From Laccaria trichodermophora (lineage: Eukaryota; Basidiomycota; Agaricomycetes; Agaricales; Hydnangiaceae): 64,000 nt of DNA. Positions 1 through 9,737 of the stretch are shown piece after piece. The first letter of the stretch is position 1; every line of letters begins with the position of its first letter. The stretch covers positions 1,199,563-1,263,562 of the forward strand of contig JACTVC010000017.1 in NCBI GenBank assembly GCA_018417955.1, given 5' to 3'. The notes under the pieces are model-generated. The model was given only the letters and a program-made list of their open reading frames with translations. It had not been told where the DNA came from and searched no databases. Position numbers and translations under genes: made by a program.

Positions 1-324
1 CAGTAAATTTTGTAGTCTATGTCTGACTTTTGTAGTCTTTTGTTATGTTTTCTAGTCCATTAGTACATTTTGTAGTCAGTCAGAGTTAATTTCCCATTTA
101 GGTTATATACCTTCCTTTTGGGGTCAATTTTCCCACAATACAACTATTGTAGCCCCATCTATTAGTTTTCTAAATGTGTTGAAATCATGTTGTTTGCTGA
201 TGTTTTCATGGAGAAAAATGCAAAAAACAAAAAAAAACGCGGTGGTGAGAAAATCTTTTACCTCATATCTCCACAACAGGTAAACTTTAGAATATAATTC
301 AAACAGATTCTGGAAGCTACAAAG
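1..324. other. AT-rich stretch with TTTGTAGTC motifs, no gene
   Basis: No coding signal was seen. The first 110 bases contain several short TTTTGTAGTC-like motifs. The same word is the core of the satellite inside the palindrome at 6258-12861 and flanks the centre of the palindrome at 36113-41823, so this may be a worn-out relative. The rest is AT-rich unique-looking sequence. Confidence 0.4.
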
Positions 325-1370
325 CAGGGCTACAACTTTGGATTTTTGACCATTTTTGGAAATTGGTCATGTGACCACTCCACCAAAAACCCATTGCATG
401 GACCCCTAGTTGTATTGTCATTCTTATCTTGATTTCTCCACTTTTTGGTCATATCCAATCATATTTCCTCTTTTTATATATACTGTAGACCCTGAAAGCA
501 GTACCTGACATCCAATACACCATTCCTATTTTTTAGCTCTCATTTCCTGGCTATTTTTAGAATGGTGAAATACCCAGAGCTACATTTGAAAAATCACAAT
601 GAAATATCCAGGGTTACATTTGAAAAATCACAATAAAATATCCAAGGATAGATTTGAAAAATCACAATGAAATATCTGGGGTTACATTTGAAAAATCACA
701 ATGAAATGCCCAAGGATAGATTTGAAAAAAAGCAATGAAATGCCCAGGGATACATTTGAAAAATCACAATGAAATGCCCAGGGATACATTTGAAAAGTAG
801 CAGTGAAATATCCAGGGATACATTTGAAAATTCATAATGAAATGCCCAGGGATACATTTGAAAAATCGCAATGAAATATCAAGGGATACATTTAAAAAAC
901 CGCAATGAAATGCCCAAGGATACATTTGAAAAATAGCAATGAAATGCCCAGGAATACGTTTGAAAAATAGCAGTGAAATATCCAGGGATACATTTAAAAA
1001 ATCGCAATGAAATATCAAGGGATACATTTAGAAAATCACAAAGAAATGCCTAGGGATACATTTGAACAATCGTACTGAAATGCCCAGGAATACATTTGAA
1101 AAATCGCAATGAAATATTCTAAGGTATCAATGAAAAATTCCAATGAAAGGTACAAGGTATCTATTGAAAAACCACCATTGAGATGGCTTGACAGACTTAT
1201 GAAATGCCCATAGAGAATTTCTCATATTTTATCAGAAATCCCAGGCAATTTAATGATTGAAAGGCTTAGGCTCATGTATTGAAATGCCTTTCATAAAAAT
1301 CTCAGTGTTATAGATTTGGGTCTCTAGGCTTAAGCCTGGGTTATATGATAAAAGTGGTAGCCACCAGTCG
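325..1370. repeat. Minisatellite-filled non-autonomous element, copy A
   Basis: The core (about 550-1140) is a tandem array of roughly 30-bp units of the type TGAAATGCCCAGGGATACAT followed by TTGAAAAATCGCAA. The flanks match those of copy B at 47486-48563. The left side starts CAGGGCTACAACTTT, with a GGTCATGTGACCAC block downstream. The right side ends AAGTGGTAGCCACCAGTCG. The two ends are roughly inverted (GGCTACAACTTT against GGCTACCACTTT), as expected of a small inverted-repeat transposon. No target duplication could be fixed. Open frames in the array are by-products of the repeat. Confidence 0.6.
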
Positions 1371-1404
1371 GTCAAGCGGTTTTGGTCGCATTTACGAAAA
1401 ATGA

Positions 1405-1848
1405 TTGGTGTCACTAGGGTTTCAGCAGTACGACATCTACAGTACATACAATCCTTTATTGACCTCTCCACAGCGACGTCGGCGCATCTGGATGCTTGAT
1501 CGACAGGCCCGTTCCATAGGGGCTGAGCTACGGGATGACCTTGGTGATTGGATCCAGTGCAGACTCAAGACCATCGCCACCAAAGAAAGTGAATCACACA
1601 AGATTTTGAGTAAATGTGATGTACCAATGAGTGAGTTACAGACTCAGTGGCAGTTACAAAAAGCCGCCCAGCTCTCTATCCATGCCCATTAGTCATGTGC
1701 TTTTCACTCTCTCTGTTTTTCTGACTTCCAAGCACCAGATGCTCCAGCACATCTGAAGAAAGAACTGGATGCCATCCTCAAGCTCCAAACCACCATTGAC
1801 ACCACCGATGACGCAATCTCTCGCCTGGCCGATCGATTCTCGAAATCC
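1405..1848 (+). pseudogene. KDZ transposase, 5' part left of the LTR insertion
   Basis: The translation reads as the region after the catalytic core of a basidiomycete KDZ transposase: WMLDRQARSIG, then DDLGDWI, then an exon change, then AHLKKELDAILKLQ. The catalytic N-terminal half seen in full-length relatives is absent, because the sequence upstream is the minisatellite element, so the gene was already 5'-truncated. An intron lies near 1690-1735; its donor looks mutated. At 1849-1853 the gene is interrupted by an LTR element, and the frame continues at 20309: ...SKSM on the left joins LDSLARTQ on the right. It is a relic and cannot make transposase. Confidence 0.8.
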
Positions 1849-1853
1849 ATGCT
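1849..1853. repeat. Target-site duplication ATGCT (left copy)
   Basis: ATGCT directly precedes the TGTGAAACC start of the left LTR and is repeated directly after the right LTR at 20304-20308. A 5-bp duplication is normal for LTR-retrotransposon integrases. Removing the element and one copy restores the KDZ reading frame. Confidence 0.95.
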
Positions 1854-2225
1854 TGTGAAACCGAAGGGCTGATCGGGACTTCTCGACGAAGGCGTGAGTG
1901 CGAGATGGCGGCGGAGAATATTCGGGGTACGCGAGAGAGTGTTTGTAACGTGGTGCCGCGAGGCGATACCACGTTGAGAATATCCTGTGACCCAGGAACT
2001 GGGGCGCAGTCACCCGGCGCAGGACTCTTGTATCCCGGAGGGGAGGCATAAGGTTGCCTAGCCGTATAGAAAAGGGGTGACTCCGTCCACATGTAAAGTA
2101 TAATGTGGTTGCAAAGTGAGTATATTTGTTGTGAATGCAACGCTACACAGAGCAGTGACAAATACAAGTAAATATGATGGTTCTAAGTCACGCAAGAAGT
2201 ATACTTATACTACCATGCCGTTACA
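1854..2225 (-). repeat. 3' LTR (left)
   Basis: This 372-bp terminal repeat runs from TGTGAAACC to GCCGTTACA on the + strand. It differs from the 19932-20303 copy at two sites: gcgcAgt against gcgcGgt, and cacGcaag against cacAcaag. Such similarity means a recent insertion. Confidence 0.95.
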
Positions 2226-2238
2226 AAGCCCCCCCGTG
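2226..2238 (-). other. Polypurine tract of the LTR element
   Basis: Read on the - strand, the bases just before the 3' LTR are CACGGGGGGGCTT, a purine-rich run at the position where plus-strand priming is expected. It agrees with the - strand orientation of the long ORF. Confidence 0.65.
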
Positions 2239-2240
2239 AG

Positions 2241-2773
2241 ATTGGAGCATCATCTAGAGAATACTTGTTGGATAGTTCAATCTATCTGTTCAGATATTTG
2301 ATGTCCGTGATGGCGGTGGGGAGACCAGGAGTAGTTAGCATGAGGAGGAAGCGATATGGATGGAGATCTTGTTCTTTGTGAAGTCCTCGTTCCCAAGGAA
2401 GTGGCAGACAGGTCCACAGTCGTATATGTACTTGACTCATGTAATATGGTCGGTAGTGACATGATCTTGACTAGGGTAAGCATAGTATATGTTTCCGATT
2501 CCGCCACCAAGGAGTAGATGCCTGGACTGTATGGAAGCATAGGGATCCTAAGCTGCGACATCATAGTGTCTCCTATATAGAAACTATAATTTGCATATAG
2601 CTCTATAGTCGTGAGAGCATGAGTGATAGTTGCTAACAATAGGATGAATAGCTTCGCGTCGTTAGTGGGAGTAAGGAGTCAAAATGGACGAATCAGAAGG
2701 TTTGGTCTGCGCAAGGCAGGGGATTGTTTAGGAAGTGAAGCATAGTAATCGTGACGGAGGTGAAGGGGAGGAA
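2241..2773 (-). other. 3' untranslated region of the LTR element
   Basis: About 530 bases lie between the stop of the giant ORF and the polypurine tract. Only short frames occur and I recognise none of them. It is probably the 3' untranslated and packaging-type region of the retroelement. Confidence 0.4.
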
Positions 2774-5700
2774 TTAGAGAGCAATGATATGGGGATCCAT
2801 TTCTGCTATAAGATGGAAGGGCTTGTGGGTAATTAAATCCCAGACATACAGATAGAGCTGGTAGTCAAGACTAGATCGAGGGGGAAGGCACCAAGCACAG
2901 TGACGGTGTCCGACAGTGACGGCTCGCGAGGTACAGCAAGGGTTGCAAGATGACTGTAGTCCTTGAAGAATCAGCCTGTGAGTTAGCGACGATCCGACCA
3001 TGGGGGCTCTTGATACAGTCACTACATCATCCTGAGCGTTTATTCTGAATATACGCTTCACAGTTAGTCGCGATCCGTTTGCTTCAGCGACTATAGCAGT
3101 TCGGACAGGCTCGAGCTCCCATGCGGCTGGCATTTTACAAGGCGATAAGTCAAGCAGGAGGGATTCTAGGGAGATTGCACTGTCGGAATCATTCATTGAC
3201 TGATTATCGAACCTCTCTCCACAGGGCGAGACTTTATCATCTGCCGCATTTTGGCTATTTGAAACAGAGTGCAGCCCAGTGCCGTCTGAAATGGTTTCGG
3301 TTAACGTAGCTTCAGATCTTACAGACGAACTTCTTGCTGCAGGGGGTTCCGGTTCCCATGACCGAGCAGCGGGATGGCGAATCGCGCTCTTTGTTAAGTC
3401 ATCCGTTTTCTCGTTGGTGTTTACTTTGAGGCCAACCCTACAGTCACATACAGAATAGCCGTTATCGCTTCTAGTACAATCATTAGCGTTCAGTGTAGGG
3501 TGTAGTGACTCGTGGGGGAAGGGAAGTTCTTTCATTCGGAAAGGGGGAATTTCCATTTCTCGGCTCATTATTTTAGAACACATGACATCATAGATCCCAC
3601 TCGGTTGAACGAATCGACCTTTAACTAGGTTCAGATAAATTCCTCCTGAGCATGGTCGAATATGAGGGTTGAAATTTGAAATAGATTCCTTCTCCTTCGG
3701 GGCTTCCATTGCCGACAGTCCCCCAGAATTCCAAACCGGATTGAGTGAAACCACAGGGTTTGGTAGGTTCAAGTTGCCCTTCGATATGGCTGATATTTCG
3801 CTGGTACCAGTGCTCCCGTAATTGGACCAGGCGTTAATTCTAGCGGCAAGGTCGATCGGGGTCTCTAGAGCAGCGTGTAGATCGCGCTTAAGAGGATAGC
3901 TTTTGTATATAGAGAAACATGGGTTATCTGAACGACGAACGTCTACTTCCCAATTGATGTCGAACGGATATTGTTCAGGGCATGGTGAAGAATTCATGAC
4001 CTCAGATGAGGGCACAGTCAGGCGAGCTCCCTTGTAGGGGCGATATGTTCTGTTGTTCATCATTTGATTTATTTGTAATGGCCGGTCTGTGGAATTGTCG
4101 TGGGGGCTTCCTGCGTAGAGGACAGAGAGGGCATGTATGATGATATGAATGAGCCTAGAGGGGTGGACTGGGATAGTCACACGACAGTGTTTTCCAGGGC
4201 TCAATTGATTTATCATTATATCCAGTGAAACAGTATACGTTCGTCGTGAAAGAACTTGAGTTGACTTTAGGAGCGGAGAGCTCATCATGGTTCGATGACT
4301 CATCCTAGTCTTCCGATAGGTACTATAAATAGCAGAGTATGCTTTATCGCTCAAGTTCATGATAGGGCAACAGAACAACCCCCGTAGTCGCGCTATTCCA
4401 TAGCGGCATGGTTCAGTGCATGCGCTCCGAGTCTCAAGTTTGTATAGTGCCAAATCAATCTTACTAGATCCTCCTTGGAAATGGTTCGCGAACATAGTCG
4501 CCTTGTGCCTGATTGAATCGACAACCAAGGGTAATCGACTTAGCTCTACCCAGTCCTTATTCCTCGGCATATAGGACTGTTTGGCACCGGAGGGGTAAGC
4601 CTTGAGGTCAATCTCTGGGTACAGTGAAAAATCTCCTTGTATCTCCGAATCACTAAAGCTCTCGATCCTCGAAGTATTATTGAATTCATCCTTAGCTGCC
4701 TTTGCAGAGTTCGGAGGTTCTTTGTGCTTACCCTCGGCTGCGAGTAGTCTGGTGCAAGTGTCTAGGACTTGACTATCCTTGGTGTCTTCCTGTCGTCTTG
4801 TAGGGCAAGTGGCCTTAGGAGCAGTGGTCGCCCTAAACATTTTGTCCTTGGCTCCTTGGGCTACGTCATGTCTTACAGCGTCTCGTTTTATGGGTAAGTC
4901 AACATTATTCAAAGCAGAGTTGATTTCATGTCTCGGGTCGCGGTGAACCATAGTAACGGCCCCCCAAGCGGCTAGGCGTTGATTGACCTTTTTAAGGTCT
5001 CGCGCCTGTTCTAAGGCTGCGTGATTGGTGATACAGGTGGTTCCTATTGCTTTATAGTAGATTTCTGCTGATTTAAATGTTCCCCTCCCCAGGGTGATTA
5101 CTCGACTTGTACGCTTGGTGACTTCAACTGGCGTAGCCCCCCACTTGTTCGTTAGATTAACTTCATATTGCTCCTTGTGTAGTTTTTCAACCAATGGAGG
5201 CATTTTGTTAATAACCTCCCATACTTCTTCCGACTTGGTTTGACTAAGGGTTATCTTGATATTCCTTACTCGTGTAGTCTGGCCTAGTCGTAGTCTGATC
5301 CTTAGGGTCAGTTTCAAGGCGCTTATACATAGCCAGTAGGATTTATTCATCATAGGGGGTTTTGGTCCAAGATTATTCATGTGAGGATCCTTAACTCGTT
5401 CGAGGATGATTTCTAAGTCTGCGCTCCCCTGTCGTTCCACAACCCCACTTAGGAGGTCAGACCTGGGAGCTGCGATCATAGAGCAGGAAGAAACGTGATT
5501 TGGGGAACGGATGATCGCTTCACAGGGTATCGGCAGCAGGGTCTTTGATGTAGAATGAACAAGGGTCAAGACAGCTTGAACCTTCTCCTTAAGAGCTAGT
5601 CGTTCCAGTTGCAAGAGTTTTTCTAATAGTATCACGATTGAGTGACTCCCATAGCTCTTGACGGGATTGGATAAGAAAAATCCCAATGAGGCTTTTGAAT

Positions 5701-5782
5701 GGATCATGAAGTCGAGCATGGGGGACCGCGCGGATTCGAGATCGAGTAGCATTTCTCTGGTCTGCCAAAGTCCTAGGCGGCA
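2774..5782 (-). CDS. LTR-element giant ORF, C-terminal third (after a TGA)
   Basis: This frame is the direct continuation of the 5783-6249 segment. A single TGA at 5783-5785 separates them, followed by eleven codons and an ATG at 5752 that could restart a 992-aa protein. The product is basic and low in recognisable structure. It has scattered cysteine pairs and no motif of RT, RNase H, integrase or aspartic protease that I can see. The stop could be a true end of ORF1, with this as ORF2, or a decay mutation (CGA to TGA). A 3-kb frame kept open in a recent element argues that it is translated. Function unknown. Confidence 0.6.
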   Translation of the reverse strand, partial: CRLGLWQTREMLLDLESARSPMLDFMIHSKASLGFFLSNPVKSYGSHSIVILLEKLLQLERLALKEKVQAVLTLVHSTSKTLLPIPCEAIIRSPNHVSSCSMIAAPRSDLLSGVVERQGSADLEIILERVKDPHMNNLGPKPPMMNKSYWLCISALKLTLRIRLRLGQTTRVRNIKITLSQTKSEEVWEVINKMPPLVEKLHKEQYEVNLTNKWGATPVEVTKRTSRVITLGRGTFKSAEIYYKAIGTTCITNHAALEQARDLKKVNQRLAAWGAVTMVHRDPRHEINSALNNVDLPIKRDAVRHDVAQGAKDKMFRATTAPKATCPTRRQEDTKDSQVLDTCTRLLAAEGKHKEPPNSAKAAKDEFNNTSRIESFSDSEIQGDFSLYPEIDLKAYPSGAKQSYMPRNKDWVELSRLPLVVDSIRHKATMFANHFQGGSSKIDLALYKLETRSACTEPCRYGIARLRGLFCCPIMNLSDKAYSAIYSTYRKTRMSHRTMMSSPLLKSTQVLSRRTYTVSLDIMINQLSPGKHCRVTIPVHPSRLIHIIIHALSVLYAGSPHDNSTDRPLQINQMMNNRTYRPYKGARLTVPSSEVMNSSPCPEQYPFDINWEVDVRRSDNPCFSIYKSYPLKRDLHAALETPIDLAARINAWSNYGSTGTSEISAISKGNLNLPNPVVSLNPVWNSGGLSAMEAPKEKESISNFNPHIRPCSGGIYLNLVKGRFVQPSGIYDVMCSKIMSREMEIPPFRMKELPFPHESLHPTLNANDCTRSDNGYSVCDCRVGLKVNTNEKTDDLTKSAIRHPAARSWEPEPPAARSSSVRSEATLTETISDGTGLHSVSNSQNAADDKVSPCGERFDNQSMNDSDSAISLESLLLDLSPCKMPAAWELEPVRTAIVAEANGSRLTVKRIFRINAQDDVVTVSRAPMVGSSLTHRLILQGLQSSCNPCCTSRAVTVGHRHCAWCLPPRSSLDYQLYLYVWDLITHKPFHLIAEMDPHIIAL

Positions 5783-6249
5783 TCAAAAGACAGGTTTTAC
5801 TTCAGTATCTTCAGCAGTTTCGAGTCGGATTGACTCAGTCCAAATATCTGACAATGACACTTGAGATTCCTTCGAGAGTAGTCGACCTATAGCTTTAAGT
5901 TTAACTGGTTGTGCTTCATTCACGGGTTCCGAGGTCGAATGAATATTAGGTAGCGGCGGGGTTTGAACTCGCGCTTTTACATGTCTTAATCGATCATTCA
6001 CTTCACGGGCAGCAACGTCTCTGCACCATACTTTAGATGATTTTTCTCTAAACTTGAAGGATGTTTCTGGTTCAAAGTCAAGCGGCTTGTCTATGTTCCC
6101 AACCGTAGGGTTCTTCGGAAAGGCAGTAGTCTCCGGTCCCCAGGGGAAGTCATCTTTGAATCGACCATCATGCTCTGGGGCGGCCTCTATCAGATACTCT
6201 ATGATCTCTAGATCCCCATTAGCTTCTGCAGAATTTGCCGTCTTACGCA
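5783..6249 (-). CDS. LTR-element giant ORF, middle segment
   Basis: These 155 codons (starting LRKTANSAEANG) follow on in frame from the 12862-20245 segment once the palindrome and one copy of AGATTTCT are removed: DEEI on the right joins LRKT here. The combined length is 7,851 nt, a multiple of three. The segment ends with the TGA at 5783-5785. There is no separate start codon (TTG at its edge), so it is not an independent gene. No domain recognised. Confidence 0.75.
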
Positions 6250-6257
6250 AGATTTCT
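6250..6257. repeat. 8-bp target duplication AGATTTCT (left copy)
   Basis: AGATTTCT lies directly before the CACTTCAG end of the palindrome and recurs directly after its CTGAAGTG end at 12862-12869. Eight base pairs is the size made by hAT- and KDZ/Zisupton-type transposases. Confidence 0.9.
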
Positions 6258-6359
6258 CACTTCAGTCACCCATTTTAGGGTACATGTGAGGTATATGAAT
6301 TCTTTGATTTAGGGGACCTCCATGGTACCCATTCCAAGGGTGGTATAAGAGCACATACC

Positions 6360-6490
6360 AATACCATGGTACCATGGTATGGAAAACCCATACCATACCA
6401 ATACCATGTTACCATACCATACCATGTCACCTCATACCATACCATGCCATACCATACCATCATACCATACCATACCATACCATCATACCA
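6360..6490. repeat. Outer ACCAT satellite (left arm)
   Basis: Short 5-bp ACCAT-type units (ACCATACCAT...) lie near the outer end of the left arm. The mirror block is at about 12615-12755 in the right arm, which is some 15 bp longer, showing independent change of unit number in the two arms. Confidence 0.8.
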
Positions 6491-6599
6491 GGGTGTCTGG
6501 GGTCCTTTTTCAAAATATATAAATTCTTTCTGCAGGCTGCAATACTGGTCCATTGGGTGCCATTTTTTGTGGAAAGCTTCTTGATGTTTTTCCCAAGAT

Positions 6600-7190
6600 T
6601 TTAAGATACAAATGGAGGCTATATAGTCAAATCCATCCTTTGAAAATCAGTTCAAATGAGCTTAATCCCAGCTTTTTCCATGCATCAAAAGCCATTTATT
6701 GATACATATCTTTCCCAGTCCTTTCAATTACAATTAGAACAATATTCATCACAAATAAATCAATGCTGCATCAGTATTTGAGAAACAAAGAAAAGAAAAC
6801 ATTTTGTGTATTGGCTATAGTCCTGGACCATGCATGATACCATGCATTGCAAAAGCATGGACTTGAGCTAAATTATTATCCAACAGCCTAGGCTGAAATA
6901 TGCACTTCAACTAATCAACTACATTAAGTACCCTTCACAGATGATTCATTTCAAAAGCCTGAAATTTGGATTCAAAAAGTGCCATGCTGTTGCTGTCAAA
7001 GAAGTATGTGTATATATTTACTATTTGAAAACTACATATGATGGAATCAAAGTATTGTTGTTCTGAGAATTTGACCAAAGTTGTCATTATCAAAATATTT
7101 GGTCCAATCCAAAGTCTTGTCAATTGGAGAGCCAGGGGTACAGATTAAGGAAGCTCCTGTTGGCCATGGCCTCCCAAAACCATGATACTA
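6600..7190. other. Unique AT-rich segment of the left arm
   Basis: No gene was seen. The segment is AT-rich and is repeated in reverse at about 11915-12500. It serves as a single-copy marker that the arms are true inverted copies and not merely matching satellites. Confidence 0.5.
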
Positions 7191-7199
7191 TGTTCAGCC

Positions 7200-7830
7200 T
7201 TATTCATATCACATGTCATACCACAACCATTCATACCATACCACAACTATTCATACCAAACTATGGTATTGCCCCCTCACCATACCATACTATGGTATTG
7301 CCATCTCACACCATACCATACTATGGTATTGCCATCTCATACCATACCATGGTATTGCCCCCTCACCATACCATACTATGGTATTGCCATCTCATACCAT
7401 ACCATGGTATTGCACCCTCACCATACCACACCATGGTATTGCCATCTCATACCATACCATGGTATTGCACCCTCACCATACCACACCATGGTATTGCCAT
7501 CTCATACCATACCATGGTATTGCACCCTCACCATACCACACCATGGTATTGCCATCTCATACCATACCATGGTATTGCACCCTCACCATACCACACCATG
7601 GTATTGCCATCTCATACCATACCATGGTATTGCACCCTCACCATACCACACCATGGTATTGCCATCTCATACCATACCATGGTATTGCACCCCCATACCA
7701 TACCATACCATGGTATTGCACCCTCACCATACCATACCATGGTATTGCACCCCCATACCATACCATACTATACCATGGTATTGCACCCTTATACCATACC
7801 ATGGTACCCCACTCCCATACCATACCATGT
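7200..7830. repeat. TACCAT/GGTATTGC minisatellite (left arm)
   Basis: The array has a period of about 62 bp, with units like ACCATACCATGGTATTGCAC and CCTCACCATACCACACCATGG. It is open in several frames, giving H/Y/P-rich pseudo-proteins of 220-237 aa, and should not be annotated as genes. The mirror copy is at 11274-11904. Confidence 0.9.
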
Positions 7831-8105
7831 TGTTTGATGTTTAAGGTGCTGTTCTCAGGATCCAGTGTGAATTTCTAAATATGGAAGGTGTGGCTATGCT
7901 AAATGAAAAAGAAATTAATGGGATAGATGCTTAAAATATCACAGGAACCATAATCTATGCAGAGGAAGGCAGAAAACCCCCATTTCGAAGTTTGTTTACA
8001 TATATTTACCAATAGCTTTAACCAAAGTAAGGCTACAAAAATTGTAGTGTCCGCTTTTTTCATTAGAAAAGAGAAGTATGATTAGAAAACTTTGTAGTGT
8101 GCGCT

Positions 8106-8640
8106 TTGATGTGCGCACTATTTCCTAATTGGGCCATTTCCTAATTGGGAAAAGCGTTACACTTTTTTCTGCCACACCTGATGTCAGGCACAGTGCGCAT
8201 TTAGGTCGGGAACTGTTTCCCACGCTTTTTGGGCCAGAAGAGTTAGTGGCTAGCTTAGTGTTGTCATTGTTAATGACGATGTGCGCACTATTTCCTAATT
8301 GGGCCATTTCCTAATCAGGAAAAGCGTTACACTTTTTTCTGCCACACCTGATGTCAGGCACAGTGCGCATTTAGGTCAGGAAATATTTCCCACGCTCTTT
8401 GGGCCAGAAGAGTTAGTGGCTAGCTTGGTGTTGTCATTGTTAATGACGATGTGCGCACTATTTCCTAATTGGGCCATTTCCTAATCAGGAAAAGCGTTAC
8501 ACTTTTTTCTGCCACACCTAATGTCAGGCACAGTGCGCATTTAGGTTGGGAACTGTTTCCCACGCTCTTTGGGCCAGAAGAGTTAGTAGGCTAGCTTAGT
8601 TTTGTCACTGTTCATGACGATGTTCGCATATTTCCCAATT
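8106..8640. repeat. Three tandem ~170-bp units (left arm)
   Basis: Three copies of a roughly 170-bp unit contain TTTCCTAATTGGGCCATTTC, GCCACACCTGATGTCAGGC and GTTAGTGGCTAGCTT. The mirror copies are at 10464-10998. They encode nothing recognisable. Confidence 0.85.
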
Positions 8641-8659
8641 AGGAAATTCATTACATAAT

Positions 8660-9470
8660 ATCAGTTTGTAGTCTCCGCTTTTTTAGACTACAAAAGTTTG
8701 TAGTGTGCGCTTTTTTCATTACAAAAGTTTGTAGTCTTCTGCTTGTGTTCACTACAGAATTACTAGTGTGCGCTTTTTTAGACTACAAAAGTTTGTAGTG
8801 TGCGCTTTTTTCATTACAAAGGTTTGTAGTCTTTTGCTTGTGTTCACTACAAAATTACTAGTGTGCGCTTTTTTCATTACAAAAGTTTGTAGTCTTCTGC
8901 TTGGGTTCACTACAAAAGTTTGTAGTGTGCGCTTTTTTCATTACAAAGGTTTGTAGTCTTTTGCTTGTGTTCACTACAAAATTACTAGTGTGCGCTTTTT
9001 TCATTACAAAAGTTTGTAGTCTTCTGCTTGGGTTCACTACAAAAGTTTGTAGTGTGCGCTTTTTTCATTACAAAGGTTTGTAGTCTTTTGCTTGTGTTCA
9101 CTACAAAATTACTAGTGTGCGCTTTTTTCATTACAAAAGTTTGTAGTCTTCTGCTTGGGTTCACTACAAAAGTTTGTAGTGTGCGCTTTTTTCATTACAA
9201 AGGTTTGTAGTCTTTTGCTTGTGTTCACTACAAAATTACTAGAGTGCGCTTTTTTCATTACAAAAGTTTGTAGTCTTCTGTTTGGGTTCACTACAAAATT
9301 ACTACTGTGCGCTTTTTTCATTACAAAGTTTGTAGTGTGCGCTTTTTGGACTACAAAAGTTTGTAGTGTTCGCTTTTTTCATTACAAAGGCTTGTAGTGT
9401 CCGCTTTTTTCATTATAAAAGTTTGTAGTGTCTGCTTTTTCATTACAAAAGTTTGTGGTCTGCTTATCTT
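8660..9470. repeat. 127-bp TGTAGT/GCGCTTTTTTCATTAC repeats (left arm)
   Basis: Higher-order units of 127 bp are built from about 32-bp pieces such as GTGTGCGCTTTTTTCATTAC followed by AAAAGTTTGTAGT. The same sub-unit occurs in the centre of palindrome 2 (38555-38610 and 39455-39515). The mirror block at 9888-10444 has two fewer 127-bp units. Confidence 0.9.
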
Positions 9471-9620
9471 ATATATTATATTGTAGTCTCCTATTATCTA
9501 TGTAGGTATGACCTGATGTTTCAGGCAAACTGACTGCAGCCAAACAGCTGGCAAATCATTCACACTTTGTACTCCCTAAGGAATTACATTCAAGACTAAC
9601 TATTGGAAAGGGCAGGTAGT

Positions 9621-9737
9621 GGCAGCTACCCAATGATGAAGTAGAAAGAGAGGACATGTCAAGGTTGGCTATGTTCAGACATAGTTGAGTCCCCAGATAT
9701 ATGGAAAGAATGTTGAATATGATGAGAACATGACTGA
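9621..9737. other. Spacer (loop) of palindrome 1
   Basis: This 117-bp single-copy sequence lies between the two arms. No ORF or motif was recognised. In a single strand it would be the loop of a 3-kb hairpin. Confidence 0.8.

Larger units (their letters stand above)
6258..9620 (+). repeat. Left arm of palindrome 1
   Basis: This arm is 3,363 bp long. It pairs with 9738-12861 in reverse orientation, with very few mismatches visible outside the satellites. It is longer than the right arm because it holds two more 127-bp units, partly offset by about 15 bp less of TACCAT satellite near the outer end. Confidence 0.9.

Noticed and set aside
7124..7844. Three overlapping open frames of 220-237 aa rich in His, Tyr and Pro, mirrored at 11226-11980
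   Set aside because: They are translations of the TACCAT/GGTATTGC minisatellite, open in several frames at once; not genes.
8640..9470. Regular repeats with spacers, CRISPR-like at first sight
   Set aside because: Higher-order satellite with near-identical units and no unique spacers, in a fungal transposon arm.
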